This document shows positions 1 to 7,073 of a stretch of DNA of 64,000 nt, in pieces (the first letter of the stretch is position 1; each line of letters begins with the position of its first letter). The DNA lies in NCBI RefSeq assembly GCF_003574735.1, contig NZ_QORW01000001.1:186001-250000 (forward strand), given 5' to 3'. Both the position numbers and the translations under genes were made by a program. The notes under the pieces were generated by a model. The model saw only the letters and a list, made by a program, of their open reading frames with translations, was not told the DNA's origin and did not search any database. Origin of the DNA: Dongia deserti (GTDB lineage Bacteria > Pseudomonadota > Alphaproteobacteria > Dongiales > Dongiaceae).

Positions 1-718
1 ATTCAAAGAAATCGCCAGGGACGAACGCGCATCGCCCGTCGAGATCAGGATGGTTCTTCTTGAAGTTCCCGGCCGCTCCCTCGACCGCAATCGCGAGGTC
101 GAACAGAATGCCCGACGCTTCGGGATTTGCCCGCAGGACATAGGCGAGCATCTCTCCATGGCCGCCGCCGACATCTACAACCCGCTTCAGCCCCGAAAAA
201 TCGTAGGCTTGCATCACGAACTGCGCCGTTAAGCGGGTCAATTCGATCGTGACCCGGTAGAATATGGCGGCGGCTTCCGGATTGTTCTGGAGGTGCTCGA
301 AACCATCCGTTCCGAACAGGTGCTTCCGGGCGCTCTTACCGGTCCTGACGCTGTATAAGAGGTTGCCCCAGACCGGCCAGAGATGGTGTCCCCACCACAG
401 CGTCCAGGCTCGCAGCGAGTGCGGGGAGTCGTCCCGCAGCAGCGCTCCGAGAGGCGTCAGTTCGAAACTGCCGTCAGCGCGCTCGGCACAAATGTCGAGC
501 GCGCTCAGAGCTCTCAGAAGGCGATGCAGGGAATGCGGATGGGCTTTCACGGATAGGGCCAGATCGGCGCTCGTCCGGGGCCCCGCTGCCAGAAGGTCCG
601 CGAGCCGCAACTCCGCGGCCACATGAAGCGCCTGGGTCTTCCAGCTGCCCGTGAGAATTGATTGAAACCGTTCAACCAATTCCGGGGCATTGAGACTTTG
701 AGGAGTTTCCGAACTCAT
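1..718 (-). CDS. SAM-dependent O-methyltransferase (methyltransferase family 2 type), C-terminus cut by window edge
   Basis: Reading leftward from the ATG at 718, 239 residues are open to the window edge. The first ~95 residues form a helical winged-helix/dimerisation region (ADLALSVKAHPHSLHRLLRAL), as in plant-type and hydroxyneurosporene-type O-methyltransferases. Residues 180-189 are the glycine-rich SAM-binding motif (VVDVGGGHGE), followed by an acidic strand end (LFDLAI, ~206-210) and a late GDFF motif at ~235. The family usually runs to ~330-350 residues, so about the last 100, including the catalytic histidine region, lie outside the window. It should transfer a methyl group from SAM to a hydroxyl of a small molecule; the substrate cannot be read from the sequence. 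The next gene to the right on the same strand is small and hypothetical, so context does not help. Confidence 0.85.
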   Translation of the reverse strand, partial: MSSETPQSLNAPELVERFQSILTGSWKTQALHVAAELRLADLLAAGPRTSADLALSVKAHPHSLHRLLRALSALDICAERADGSFELTPLGALLRDDSPHSLRAWTLWWGHHLWPVWGNLLYSVRTGKSARKHLFGTDGFEHLQNNPEAAAIFYRVTIELTRLTAQFVMQAYDFSGLKRVVDVGGGHGEMLAYVLRANPEASGILFDLAIAVEGAAGNFKKNHPDLDGRCAFVPGDFFE

Positions 719-1074
719 GGGGGATCACGACACCAACTGCATTCCAGCCGACAGATATCGCAACGAACTGCGTTGCGGGGCGGACCACCAGCTCGGCGTT
801 CGGCCCTCATCCCATCGAGCGAGGGCATTCAGCAGAGGCAGGTCAGTCAGCCAAATGATATCGGCCGTCCGGCCTCCAGGCGACAGTTATCCCGTCCGGG
901 CAAAGACAAGCTTGCTTCTCACGGGCCCGGTCCCGTTGGAAGCCTCCGCTAAGGTGTTGATGTTCCAGTGCCCATTTCCATCCAGGCGATGCGCCCTCAT
1001 GGTATGGACGGCGACTCCTGCCGTCCCGTGCCTTCGGCAGGGACTTGCGCGGTCGCCGCCAGCGCTCGCGTGGC
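719..1074. other. Intergenic stretch without a supported gene
   Basis: About 356 bases between the methyltransferase start and the next leftward gene. Several frames are open on both strands, but their translations are low-complexity, rich in Arg, Ser and Pro, and resemble no domain I know. No convincing ribosome-binding site, hairpin or repeat was seen. It presumably holds the promoter of the methyltransferase. Confidence 0.4.
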
Positions 1075-1323
1075 TCAGCTCTGCGACTCTTCCCTTGAGT
1101 CCTTCTGCAGAAGGCAAGTTGCCTCGAAGTCATAGTAGTGGTCGACATCATCAATGACAGGAGGGCAGACCTCATAGATGCGGACTTGGTACGCCAGCTT
1201 GGCGCTGTCGCCAAGTTCGCGAAGGAACCGCTTGGGGTCGTTCGTGTGCGTGTATCCCAAGACCCTGGAGTCGCCATCGAGGGCGACAAGTTTCGACGTG
1301 GTTTGACGCTCAGCAGTAACCAT
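1075..1323 (-). CDS. Hypothetical protein, 82 aa
   Basis: Begins at the ATG at 1323. The composition is balanced and protein-like (for example KLVALDGDSRVLGY and YQVRIYEVCPPVIDD), unlike the Arg/Ser-rich shadow frames around it. No signal peptide or membrane segment is visible; it looks like a small soluble alpha/beta protein with an acidic, Gln/Ser-rich C-terminus. A GGAG lies about 10 bases upstream of the start. I do not recognise a family. It is read in the same direction as the next hypothetical gene to the right (ends 1404), but the 80-base gap does not prove an operon. Confidence 0.5.
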   Translation of the reverse strand: MVTAERQTTSKLVALDGDSRVLGYTHTNDPKRFLRELGDSAKLAYQVRIYEVCPPVIDDVDHYYDFEATCLLQKDSREESQS

Positions 1324-1403
1324 AGTCCGCTATCTCCAGCGGCCGACGGCAATGCGCGCGGCATGGCCGCTCGGCAATCAGACGCGACGGCGTTGACGAC
1401 GCA

Positions 1404-1763
1404 TCAACCCTGCCCGGCTTTCGACAGCGCGCCTGCGCAGGCGGCTGCCAAGTCCCGGTCCGGTTGCTCGGCTGCCGGCATCGTCGCCCATCCAGTCTTC
1501 ATCACGAAATCGCGCTGTTCATAGCTCGTCTTTATCGCGGCGAATTGCGCAAGCTTGGCTGTCGAGTCCGGGTCCAGCTTCGATTGACTGAGGCAGATTG
1601 GAATCAGTGCATCGATAACCGCAGCGGTGGACTTCTGGTCGGCCATGCGCTCAGCCGAGTTGCCCGTGTACCAGCCGCCCTGCGAGAAACCGAAGACCAT
1701 GGTGGCGACTGCACCTACGATCGCACCAAGGATCGCGGGCTTCGTCCATGTCGGAACGTTCAT
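1404..1763 (-). CDS. Hypothetical membrane-anchored protein, 119 aa
   Basis: I chose the ATG at 1763 because the next 35 residues then make a clean N-terminal anchor: a short polar start, a hydrophobic Gly/Ala-rich helix (residues ~9-24, AILGAIVGAVATMVFG) and then a soluble domain. An upstream ATG at 1799 would add 12 residues without the character of the family. The soluble part has Cys in DALIPICLSQS and in LAAACAGAL. It resembles conserved hypothetical proteins of Hyphomicrobiales that I recall without an assigned function. The protein probably faces the periplasm from the inner membrane. No partner is evident next to it. Confidence 0.65.
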   Translation of the reverse strand: MNVPTWTKPAILGAIVGAVATMVFGFSQGGWYTGNSAERMADQKSTAAVIDALIPICLSQSKLDPDSTAKLAQFAAIKTSYEQRDFVMKTGWATMPAAEQPDRDLAAACAGALSKAGQG

Positions 1764-1898
1764 TGAGAGAGTCCTTGCTCCGGAACGGTAGCATATCACC
1801 GTTCCTCCAAGCCATGATCATGCGCTCATGCTCTCTACAATGATACGGAAATCGCGGAACGTGGACGGTGGCCTTGTCAGGTGCTTGGTTCCGTGGCG

Positions 1899-1988
1899 TC
1901 AGACGGCGCTGCGGAACAGATAAACAAGCGTCACCACGATCAGGATCATGAGCGGCACGCCAACGGGAGGAGTAAACCAGGACTTCAT
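1899..1988 (-). CDS. Very small single-span membrane protein, 29 aa
   Basis: The 29-residue frame starts at the ATG at 1988. It has a polar start (MKSWFTPPVG), one hydrophobic segment (residues ~11-24, VPLMILIVVTLVYL) and a basic end (FRSAV). Its start lies 4 bases after the stop codon of the small membrane frame to its right (stop 1993-1995), which suggests translational coupling. The polar start, single transmembrane helix and short basic tail are typical of accessory small membrane subunits, but similar arrangements also occur by chance. No function can be assigned from sequence. Confidence rests on the tandem arrangement rather than on homology. Confidence 0.45.
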   Translation of the reverse strand: MKSWFTPPVGVPLMILIVVTLVYLFRSAV

Positions 1989-1992
1989 CCGG

Positions 1993-2130
1993 TCATCCTC
2001 CAAAGAAGACATTCTGGGGGGAAGGCCGTGAAATAAGCCCCACGTTCGCCAGCGCGACAAAAAGGGCAAAGACGATCACCAACGTGGCGAGGCCATTCAT
2101 CATGTGGGATAGCAAGAGTCTAAAGGTCAT
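1993..2130 (-). CDS. Small membrane protein, 45 aa
   Basis: ATG at 2130. One long hydrophobic segment (about residues 11-33, MNGLATLVIVFALFVALANVG) is followed by a short polar tail ending NVFFGG. An internal Met pair at residues 10-11 could be an alternative start. The frame stops 4 bases before the start of the next 29-residue membrane peptide, so the two form a coupled pair read leftward. I do not recognise the family. It could be an accessory subunit of a membrane complex or, less likely, a membrane-active toxin peptide; nothing nearby decides between these. Confidence 0.45.
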   Translation of the reverse strand: MTFRLLLSHMMNGLATLVIVFALFVALANVGLISRPSPQNVFFGG

Positions 2131-2638
2131 GTGCGGCTCCGAAGCGATGACATGCGTTCTAGGTGATCGGGCGCGCTGCGCAGCGGCCATGTCGCCGACG
2201 GCGAAGAAGCCACTGATCGAGTCAAGCAGTGCTAACTGTCGTGTGGAGCGGACCTGTAGTGGAAGGGCAGGCACGACATCGCGCGCGGTCCGACCGAAAC
2301 ACAGTACGCCCATTGGACTCGAAACACAAGGTTTCAACGGCTCGGTGGATGGCAAAGCACCAACCCGAACCCGTGATACGGCCACGGGCGAATTGGTGGA
2401 TTCCTGAGCGTATCGAGGTGCCTAAGGACAGCCTCGTTCCACGAGAATAGGATCGGCACACTGAGAGCCGGCACTCGACGTTGCAAACGCAGGCGAAAGA
2501 GTTCATGGTGCGGCTATCCATCCCGTCAACGGGCTCGACCCGTTTTTTGCTCTTCGTGAGCAGATTCGGCTTCATCCGTTTCGAAGCACAACCGCCAAGT
2601 TGAGTGCGGCGGAGCATTTCCCTTTTGGAGGTTTCAGA
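2131..2638. other. Intergenic region upstream of first cold-shock gene
   Basis: About 508 bases without a frame I can support on either strand. Open frames here translate to Arg/Ser/Thr-rich strings with no domain character. The right half probably carries the promoter and a long 5' leader for the cold-shock gene at 2639, as is common for csp genes, and includes a terminator-like hairpin at 2528-2548. Confidence 0.4.
2528..2548 (+). terminator. Hairpin with T-run in the leader of the first csp gene
   Basis: AACGGG (2528-2533), a five-base loop CTCGA and CCCGTT (2539-2544), followed directly by a run of T to 2548. This is a short but classic intrinsic-terminator shape on the + strand, about 90 bases before the csp start. 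No gene upstream on this strand needs it, so it may be an attenuator in the csp leader. The stem is only 6 bp. Confidence 0.4.
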
Positions 2639-2902
2639 ATGAAGACTGGCAAGATCAAGTGGTTCAATGTCCAGAAGGGCTTTGGTTTCATCCAACCTGA
2701 TGGGGCGGCCAAGGACGTGTTCCTGCATATATCGACGGTGGAGCGCGCCGGCATCGGCTTCCTGAGCGAAGGACAAGCGGTCAGTTTCGAAATCGTGAGA
2801 GAGCGCGGGAAAGAGGCAGCCGCAAACTTGAAGCTCATCCGACCGCAACAGCGGTGTGCGACTGTTCAAGTCCAAACCCCAACAAGGAACGTGCCGTCGT
2901 GA
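2639..2902 (+). CDS. Cold-shock domain protein (CspA family), 87 aa
   Basis: Single-stranded nucleic-acid-binding beta-barrel protein, acting as an RNA chaperone. The ATG at 2639 has a GGAGG at about 2626-2632. Residues 1-66 are a full cold-shock domain with the RNP1-type motif KGFGFI (about residues 13-18) and the RNP2-type motif VFLHIS (about 28-33), plus the aromatic K-x-K-WFN start. About 20 extra residues follow (rich in Gln, Arg, Thr, Pro), which most CspA proteins lack. The stop codon overlaps the GTG start of the next gene (GTGA), so the two are translationally coupled. It differs from the second csp copy at 3519 mainly in the linker after RNP2 and in this tail. Confidence 0.95.
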   Translation: MKTGKIKWFNVQKGFGFIQPDGAAKDVFLHISTVERAGIGFLSEGQAVSFEIVRERGKEAAANLKLIRPQQRCATVQVQTPTRNVPS

Positions 2903-3138
2903 ATAATGCAAGATTTCGGAGGTCCGAAGAAGTACGCAAACAGGCGATGACTGTCGCGCTCGAGGCGAAGGAGCGCGAGAACGCCGTGCTCCAGGAACGA
3001 GCGGCGATTTTCGCGATCGAAACACAAAAGGTCGAAAACCTGCGCGCCCTGCGCTTGGCCCGAGAAGCGGCGATGCAGGTTGAGGCACGTAAAGAGCTTG
3101 GGAAGACGCCGACCGCGCGCAAGAATCTCGCGGCGTGA
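2899..3138 (+). CDS. Small charged helical protein coupled to csp, 79 aa
   Basis: I chose the GTG at 2899, which overlaps the csp stop as GTGA and has AAGGA about 10 bases upstream. An in-frame ATG at 2854 lies inside the csp gene. The protein is almost entirely predicted helix, rich in Glu, Arg, Lys and Ala, with no hydrophobic segment. Residues ~48-57 carry LRALRLAREA, nearly identical to LRALRLAKEA in the small protein at 3860, which also follows a csp gene. Both therefore look like members of one family duplicated with the csp. I recall similar small Hyphomicrobiales proteins as hypothetical or loosely named regulators; no function is established from the sequence. A basic C-terminus suggests possible nucleic-acid contact, which is inference. 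Confidence 0.75.
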   Translation: MNNARFRRSEEVRKQAMTVALEAKERENAVLQERAAIFAIETQKVENLRALRLAREAAMQVEARKELGKTPTARKNLAA

Positions 3139-3518
3139 GAAGCCAGTCGTCTCGGCCACTCAGATCGCAGAGGGGTGACGGCGGCGAGATCGGAATGGAG
3201 GATCTTGTGGCGGTGTATCGGTGCTCGCGGCTGCTCGGGCCAAGCAGATGAGTCGTAATTCCACAGCACCGCGGTGGGCTTTTGGAGCTAGGCCAAAGGC
3301 GTTAAGGAGCGTGGCCCAGGGCACGAAAGCGTGACGCGGGGAGCGAGATTAGCCCTTGCATTCCGAAGGGCAATCACCACCTATAGGCTATCGAGTTTCG
3401 GCCGAACGACTTGGCCTCGCCGCGAACAGCGCGCCTGACTGACGACCTCTCCCCAATTCTCGAGCTAACTGGCTGCGATAAGCGGCTTTTTCTAAACACG
3501 CACTAGAGGACTATCCCC
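3139..3518. other. Intergenic region and leader before second csp gene
   Basis: About 380 bases without a supported gene. The distal part (roughly 3440-3518) is AT-richer and should hold the promoter and 5' leader of the csp at 3519, with AGAGGA just upstream of its ATG. I saw no strong hairpin or repeat. Confidence 0.4.
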
Positions 3519-3728
3519 ATGAATACGGGAACTGTGAAGTGGTTCAATAACCAAAAGGGCTTCGGGTTCATTCAGCCGCAGGACGGCAGCAAGGACGTTT
3601 TCGTCCACATCAGCGCGGTCGAGCGGGCTGGCATGAGCACCCTGCGAGAGGGCCAAAAGATCTCGTTCGAGGTTGTCGCCGACCGCAAGTCGGGTAAATC
3701 GTCTGCCGAGAACCTGCGCGCTGAGTAA
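3519..3728 (+). CDS. Cold-shock domain protein (CspA family), 69 aa
   Basis: Canonical-length Csp[15 protein letters not shown] carries the first nucleic-acid-binding motif and VFVHIS the second. The C-terminus is the usual [17 protein letters not shown], without the extra tail seen in the copy at 2639. The start ATG has AGAGGA about 10 bases upstream. It acts as a cytoplasmic RNA chaperone that melts structured mRNA, typically at low temperature. A strong hairpin (3785-3821) follows, then the small charged protein at 3860 and a fatty-acid desaturase at 4090, all on the same strand, which suggests a cold-response unit. Confidence 0.96.
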   Translation: MNTGTVKWFNNQKGFGFIQPQDGSKDVFVHISAVERAGMSTLREGQKISFEVVADRKSGKSSAENLRAE

Positions 3729-3784
3729 CGCGCGCTGATGGCTATACGCTTGACCACGGATGTACTGGCAAGCTTAACGCTATC

Positions 3785-3821
3785 GAAACCCCGCGGCTGG
3801 CATCGTTGGCCGCGGGGTTTC
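3785..3821 (+). terminator. Strong hairpin between csp and downstream small gene
   Basis: A perfect 13-bp stem (GAAACCCCGCGGC at 3785-3797 pairing with GCCGCGGGGTTTC at 3809-3821) with an 11-base loop, followed by CATTTT. It is a good intrinsic terminator or attenuator. It would make csp the main product and let a fraction of transcripts continue into the small protein and desaturase genes. Confidence 0.7.
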
Positions 3822-3859
3822 CATTTTCGGGACGCGAGCACCGAAGAACAGGAGTTGTC

Positions 3860-4075
3860 ATGACCCCGAAACCGAAGAATACCGAGGCCCGCGCGGCCAG
3901 GGAAGCGGAAAGGGAAAAGCGCGCCAAAGATGCAGCGCTGGCGATGCAGCAATACGAGGCGGAGAAGCGAGCCGTCCTCGACAAGACGGCACGCCTTCGC
4001 GCATTGCGCCTGGCCAAGGAGGCCGACGATGCCCTTAAACCCAAACCAAAAAAGCCGATCAAGAAGGCCAGCTAA
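3860..4075 (+). CDS. Small charged helical protein, paralogue of the 2899 gene, 71 aa
   Basis: The ATG at 3860 has an excellent AGGAG five bases upstream (AGGAGTTGTC-ATG). The protein is helical and highly charged: a Lys/Glu/Arg/Ala-rich N-terminal two thirds, the motif LRALRLAKEA at about residues 44-53, then a Lys/Pro tail (KPKPKKPIKK). It shares the motif and the position behind a csp gene with the 79-residue protein at 2899. The desaturase ATG follows 14 bases after its stop, so these two are probably co-transcribed. Function unknown; the lysine-rich tail would suit RNA or ribosome binding, but this is inference. Confidence 0.8.
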   Translation: MTPKPKNTEARAAREAEREKRAKDAALAMQQYEAEKRAVLDKTARLRALRLAKEADDALKPKPKKPIKKAS

Positions 4076-4089
4076 GGACAACAGGTGAG

Positions 4090-5235
4090 ATGCCGCGAGC
4101 GTTCGGGGACGACCATAACGACATCATCTATCCGTCAGCTCTGCCATTTCTGCTGGCTCATCTAGCCTGCTTTGCGGCGTTCTGGTCCGGAATCACGTGG
4201 CAGGCGCTCGTCCTCTGCGCAGTGCTCTATTGGGTGCGCATGTTCGGGGTCGTTGCGGGATATCATCGGTATTTCTCCCATCGCACATTCTCGACCAGCC
4301 GCGTGTTCCAGTTCATGCTGGGATTCCTGGCCCAGACGAGCGCGCAGAAGAGCCTGCTGTGGTGGGCGTCCAAACACCGCGACCATCACCTGCACTCCGA
4401 CATGCCTCAGGACGTGCATTCACCGCGCCATACCGGCTTCCTCTATAGCCATCTGGGCTGGATCTTCGCACGCAAGCACGACAAGGCCGACCTGAGCAAA
4501 GTGGCCGATCTGGCGCGCTATCCTGAGCTGATGTGGCTGCACCGGTACGAGCTGCTGCCGGCGGTCGCCGTTGCGGGCCTCAGCTTCCTGATCGCGGGGT
4601 GGCCCGGCCTGGTCGTCGGATTCCTCTGGAGCACAGTGCTCCTTTATCATGCCACCTTTTGCATCAACTCGCTTGCACACGTGCGTGGCACCAGGCGATA
4701 CGTGACGGGTGACGATTCCCGTAATAATGTGCTGCTTGCCTTCTTCACCATGGGCGAGGGCTGGCACAACAACCATCACGCCTACCAGAGCAGCGTCCGC
4801 CAGGGCTTCCGATGGTGGGAGATCGATCTCGCCTACTATGTCCTGAAGGTGCTGTCCTGGAGCGGCCTCATCTGGGATCTCAAGGCGCCGCCGGAGGCGG
4901 TCCTGCGGAACAACCAGCGCCTTGGCGTGCGCGTGCTTAATCGCGCGGCCGAACAGCTGGCAGCACGCTTCAACGCAGAACGGATCGCGCTTACCATCAG
5001 CTCGGCGCTGCATGGACCCGAACTGACCGAGCTGCAGAGGGCGCTCGGGCAAACGCGCCACCGCATGAGCGAAACGTGGGCGACGCTTCGCGTGCCGCAT
5101 ATGCCCACGCGGGACCATATCATGGCGGAAGCCCGCAGGATGTTTGCCAAGAGTCCGTCGCTCGACGACATCGTCGACCGGGCAGCCGAACTCATTCGCA
5201 CATCCGTCGGCACACGGCTTTGCGCGGCCGGATAA
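4090..5235 (+). CDS. Acyl-CoA (delta-9) fatty-acid desaturase, 381 aa
   Basis: Integral membrane di-iron desaturase that introduces a cis double bond into saturated acyl chains, raising membrane fluidity. The three histidine boxes are visible: HRYFSH (H59-H64), HRDHH (H96-H100) and HNNHH (H226-H230), with hydrophobic segments at ~15-50, ~70-85 and ~160-190. The core matches stearoyl-CoA desaturase length to about residue 270. It then carries ~100 extra, mostly helical residues (roughly 280-375), longer than the minimal family. AGGTGAG directly precedes the ATG, 14 bases after the small charged protein, so it is likely in one transcript with the cold-shock genes. Redox partners are not encoded here. 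Confidence 0.93.
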   Translation: MPRAFGDDHNDIIYPSALPFLLAHLACFAAFWSGITWQALVLCAVLYWVRMFGVVAGYHRYFSHRTFSTSRVFQFMLGFLAQTSAQKSLLWWASKHRDHHLHSDMPQDVHSPRHTGFLYSHLGWIFARKHDKADLSKVADLARYPELMWLHRYELLPAVAVAGLSFLIAGWPGLVVGFLWSTVLLYHATFCINSLAHVRGTRRYVTGDDSRNNVLLAFFTMGEGWHNNHHAYQSSVRQGFRWWEIDLAYYVLKVLSWSGLIWDLKAPPEAVLRNNQRLGVRVLNRAAEQLAARFNAERIALTISSALHGPELTELQRALGQTRHRMSETWATLRVPHMPTRDHIMAEARRMFAKSPSLDDIVDRAAELIRTSVGTRLCAAG

Positions 5236-5359
5236 CGTCGGCGCTGTGGTGCACCCGCGCCAAAGCCGCGGGCCACGGATCCCGATAGCACTGCCACCCG
5301 TTTGATGCGACCATTGTGTCGGTGGCACAATCGCGCGGGCGGCTACTTTCGGGAGATGC

Positions 5360-6286
5360 ATGAATATCATTCATTCCAAGAACCGCAGGGCGGCCAACGT
5401 TGACCCGGTCGTTGCGGACATCCTGGTCGAAGTCTCCGGCGAAAACCTTCGCGCGTTCGTGGAGAGGCTGGCGTTTCCGCGGCATTACTCCGCCCAGAAC
5501 CGGGCAAATCGCAGGGCGCGGGATCTGCTTATGGAGCTCGCAAAAGACTTCGGCTATCAGCCGACGCTGCAGGGCGAGTTCGACAATGTCGTCCTGACCT
5601 CGACCGGCGGCGCCGACGGTCCATTCCTTCTGCTTGGGGCACATTACGATTCGGTGCCGAGCACGCCAGGAGCCGATGACAACGCCAGCGCGGTTGCGGT
5701 CTGCCTTGAATGCGCCCGGCTGATCCGGCGGCATAATCTCGGATCAGTCATGATCGTGTTCTTCAATCGGGAAGAGGATGGATTTCTCGGCAGCAAGGAC
5801 TTCGTAGCTCATCTGACGCGGCAGGCTGCAGGTAGCGTCCGTGAAGCGCACATCTTCGAGATGGTGGGCTATCGAGACCGCGCTCCCAAGTCGCAAAGGA
5901 TGCCGTCGGGATTGCCGCCGCTTCTCGCTCCAACGGTCGGCGACTTTCTCGGGCTCCTGGCAAACAGCGGATCAAACGCCATTGCCGAAGAGCTGGTAAG
6001 CCTCGCTGCGTGCTACGTTCCGCAGTCCCCCGTCGCCGCACTCAAGGTCCATCTGGGACTGGAAAAGGTCTTTGGAGATCTGAATCGCAGCGATCATGCG
6101 CCCTTCTGGCAGGCCGGCGTCCCAGCCATTATGTGGACGGATACCTCGGAATTTCGGAACCCGCACTATCATCTCGCCTCTGATACGCCTGACACGCTGG
6201 ACTATGAATTCATGTGTGACGTGGCGCGGCTGGCGCTCGCGCGGGTCGCTTCCTGCGCCAAGCCCGACAATTCAAGTTCGGACTGA
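5360..6286 (+). CDS. M28-family zinc metallopeptidase, 308 aa
   Basis: Co-catalytic two-zinc aminopeptidase fold. The metal and catalytic residues are in place: H95-x-D97 (GAHYDS), the bridging Asp in GADDNAS (~105-107), the catalytic Glu pair in NREEDG (~138-139), SDHAPFW near residue 255, and the final metal-binding His in the HYHLASDTPDT block. It probably removes N-terminal residues from peptides or acts on a related amide. No signal peptide is evident, so I expect a cytoplasmic enzyme. GGGAG lies about 5 bases before the ATG. It stands alone between the desaturase and the convergent DUF72 gene, and its natural substrate cannot be inferred. Confidence 0.88.
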   Translation: MNIIHSKNRRAANVDPVVADILVEVSGENLRAFVERLAFPRHYSAQNRANRRARDLLMELAKDFGYQPTLQGEFDNVVLTSTGGADGPFLLLGAHYDSVPSTPGADDNASAVAVCLECARLIRRHNLGSVMIVFFNREEDGFLGSKDFVAHLTRQAAGSVREAHIFEMVGYRDRAPKSQRMPSGLPPLLAPTVGDFLGLLANSGSNAIAEELVSLAACYVPQSPVAALKVHLGLEKVFGDLNRSDHAPFWQAGVPAIMWTDTSEFRNPHYHLASDTPDTLDYEFMCDVARLALARVASCAKPDNSSSD

Positions 6287-6324
6287 CGCCGGCCTTGTCC
6301 GTCCGGTGGTCCCTGCCCAGCCAT

Positions 6325-7053
6325 CTAAGGTAGATGGTTCCGAACACGCGCCTGAAGCCCGAGCGCATTGACCGTCGCAGAGCCGGAGGCGGTGTTGTCG
6401 AAGATGCACCAAATAGGGGCCTGGCCGTCGCACGTGGCGATCAGTTGGCGTGCGAGCTGCTCGAGCCGGTCTTCCGTGTATTCCGAATAATAGACGCGTG
6501 GCGACCCGTGTAGCCTGAAATAGATCAGCCCGTCCCATCCTCCAGGGACGGCAGCTGCATCGACGATTGCCGGATCCACGGCGGCCCGGGCGATTCGAAA
6601 CTCCTTGAGCAGATCATCGGCCCGTCGGGTGAACCAACCGCGATGACGCGGCTCACAGGCCACGTTTCCATCGAACCCTGCCCGGAGCGTGTGAAAGAAC
6701 GACCGGTGTAGCGATTCGTCAAAGGCAAGGCTTGGCGGCAGCTGAAACAGCAGCGGCCCGAGCTTGGCGCCGAGCCCGCGCGCTTGCGCCAGGAACGCGT
6801 CGAGGGCCGGGCCGGCGTCGACCAGGCGAAGGTCGTGCGTGATCGTCCGCGGCGCCTTCGTGGCAAAGGCGAAGCCCTCCGGGACGGTGGCCGCCCAGCG
6901 CCGGTAGGTCGATTGCCGATGCGGCCGACGGAACGAGTTGTTGATCTCGACCGCGGTGAAACGCTGCGCATAGCGTTCGAGATGGCTCCCCGCAGGCGGA
7001 AACAAGGGCGCGTGTTGCGTGGGGACGGTCCACCCGGCGCACCCGACGCGCAT
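6325..7053 (-). CDS. DUF72 family protein (TIM-barrel), 242 aa
   Basis: Starts VGCAGW, has FTAVEINNSFRRP near residue 35 and the typical FKAPR-like block (FATKAPRTITHDLRL), FQLPPSLAF, FRLHGSP and a WCIFDNTASGSA end. All of these are signature segments of DUF72 (YecE-like) proteins. The biochemical role of the family is not established. I chose the ATG at 7053; a GTG at 7077 overlapping the protease stop (GTGA) is possible and would add 8 residues. It follows the Ste24-type protease on the same strand with a 20-base gap, so the two are probably one operon. The same frame stays open far upstream inside the protease gene, but that part is a shadow. Confidence 0.88.
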   Translation of the reverse strand: MRVGCAGWTVPTQHAPLFPPAGSHLERYAQRFTAVEINNSFRRPHRQSTYRRWAATVPEGFAFATKAPRTITHDLRLVDAGPALDAFLAQARGLGAKLGPLLFQLPPSLAFDESLHRSFFHTLRAGFDGNVACEPRHRGWFTRRADDLLKEFRIARAAVDPAIVDAAAVPGGWDGLIYFRLHGSPRVYYSEYTEDRLEQLARQLIATCDGQAPIWCIFDNTASGSATVNALGLQARVRNHLP

Positions 7054-7073
7054 CTCCTCGGGCCTCGCACGTA

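Noticed and set aside
2222-3088. A 288-codon minus-strand frame across the first csp region
   Set aside because: Arg/Ser/Cys-rich translation with no domain; overlaps the csp and its coupled partner, which are clearly real.
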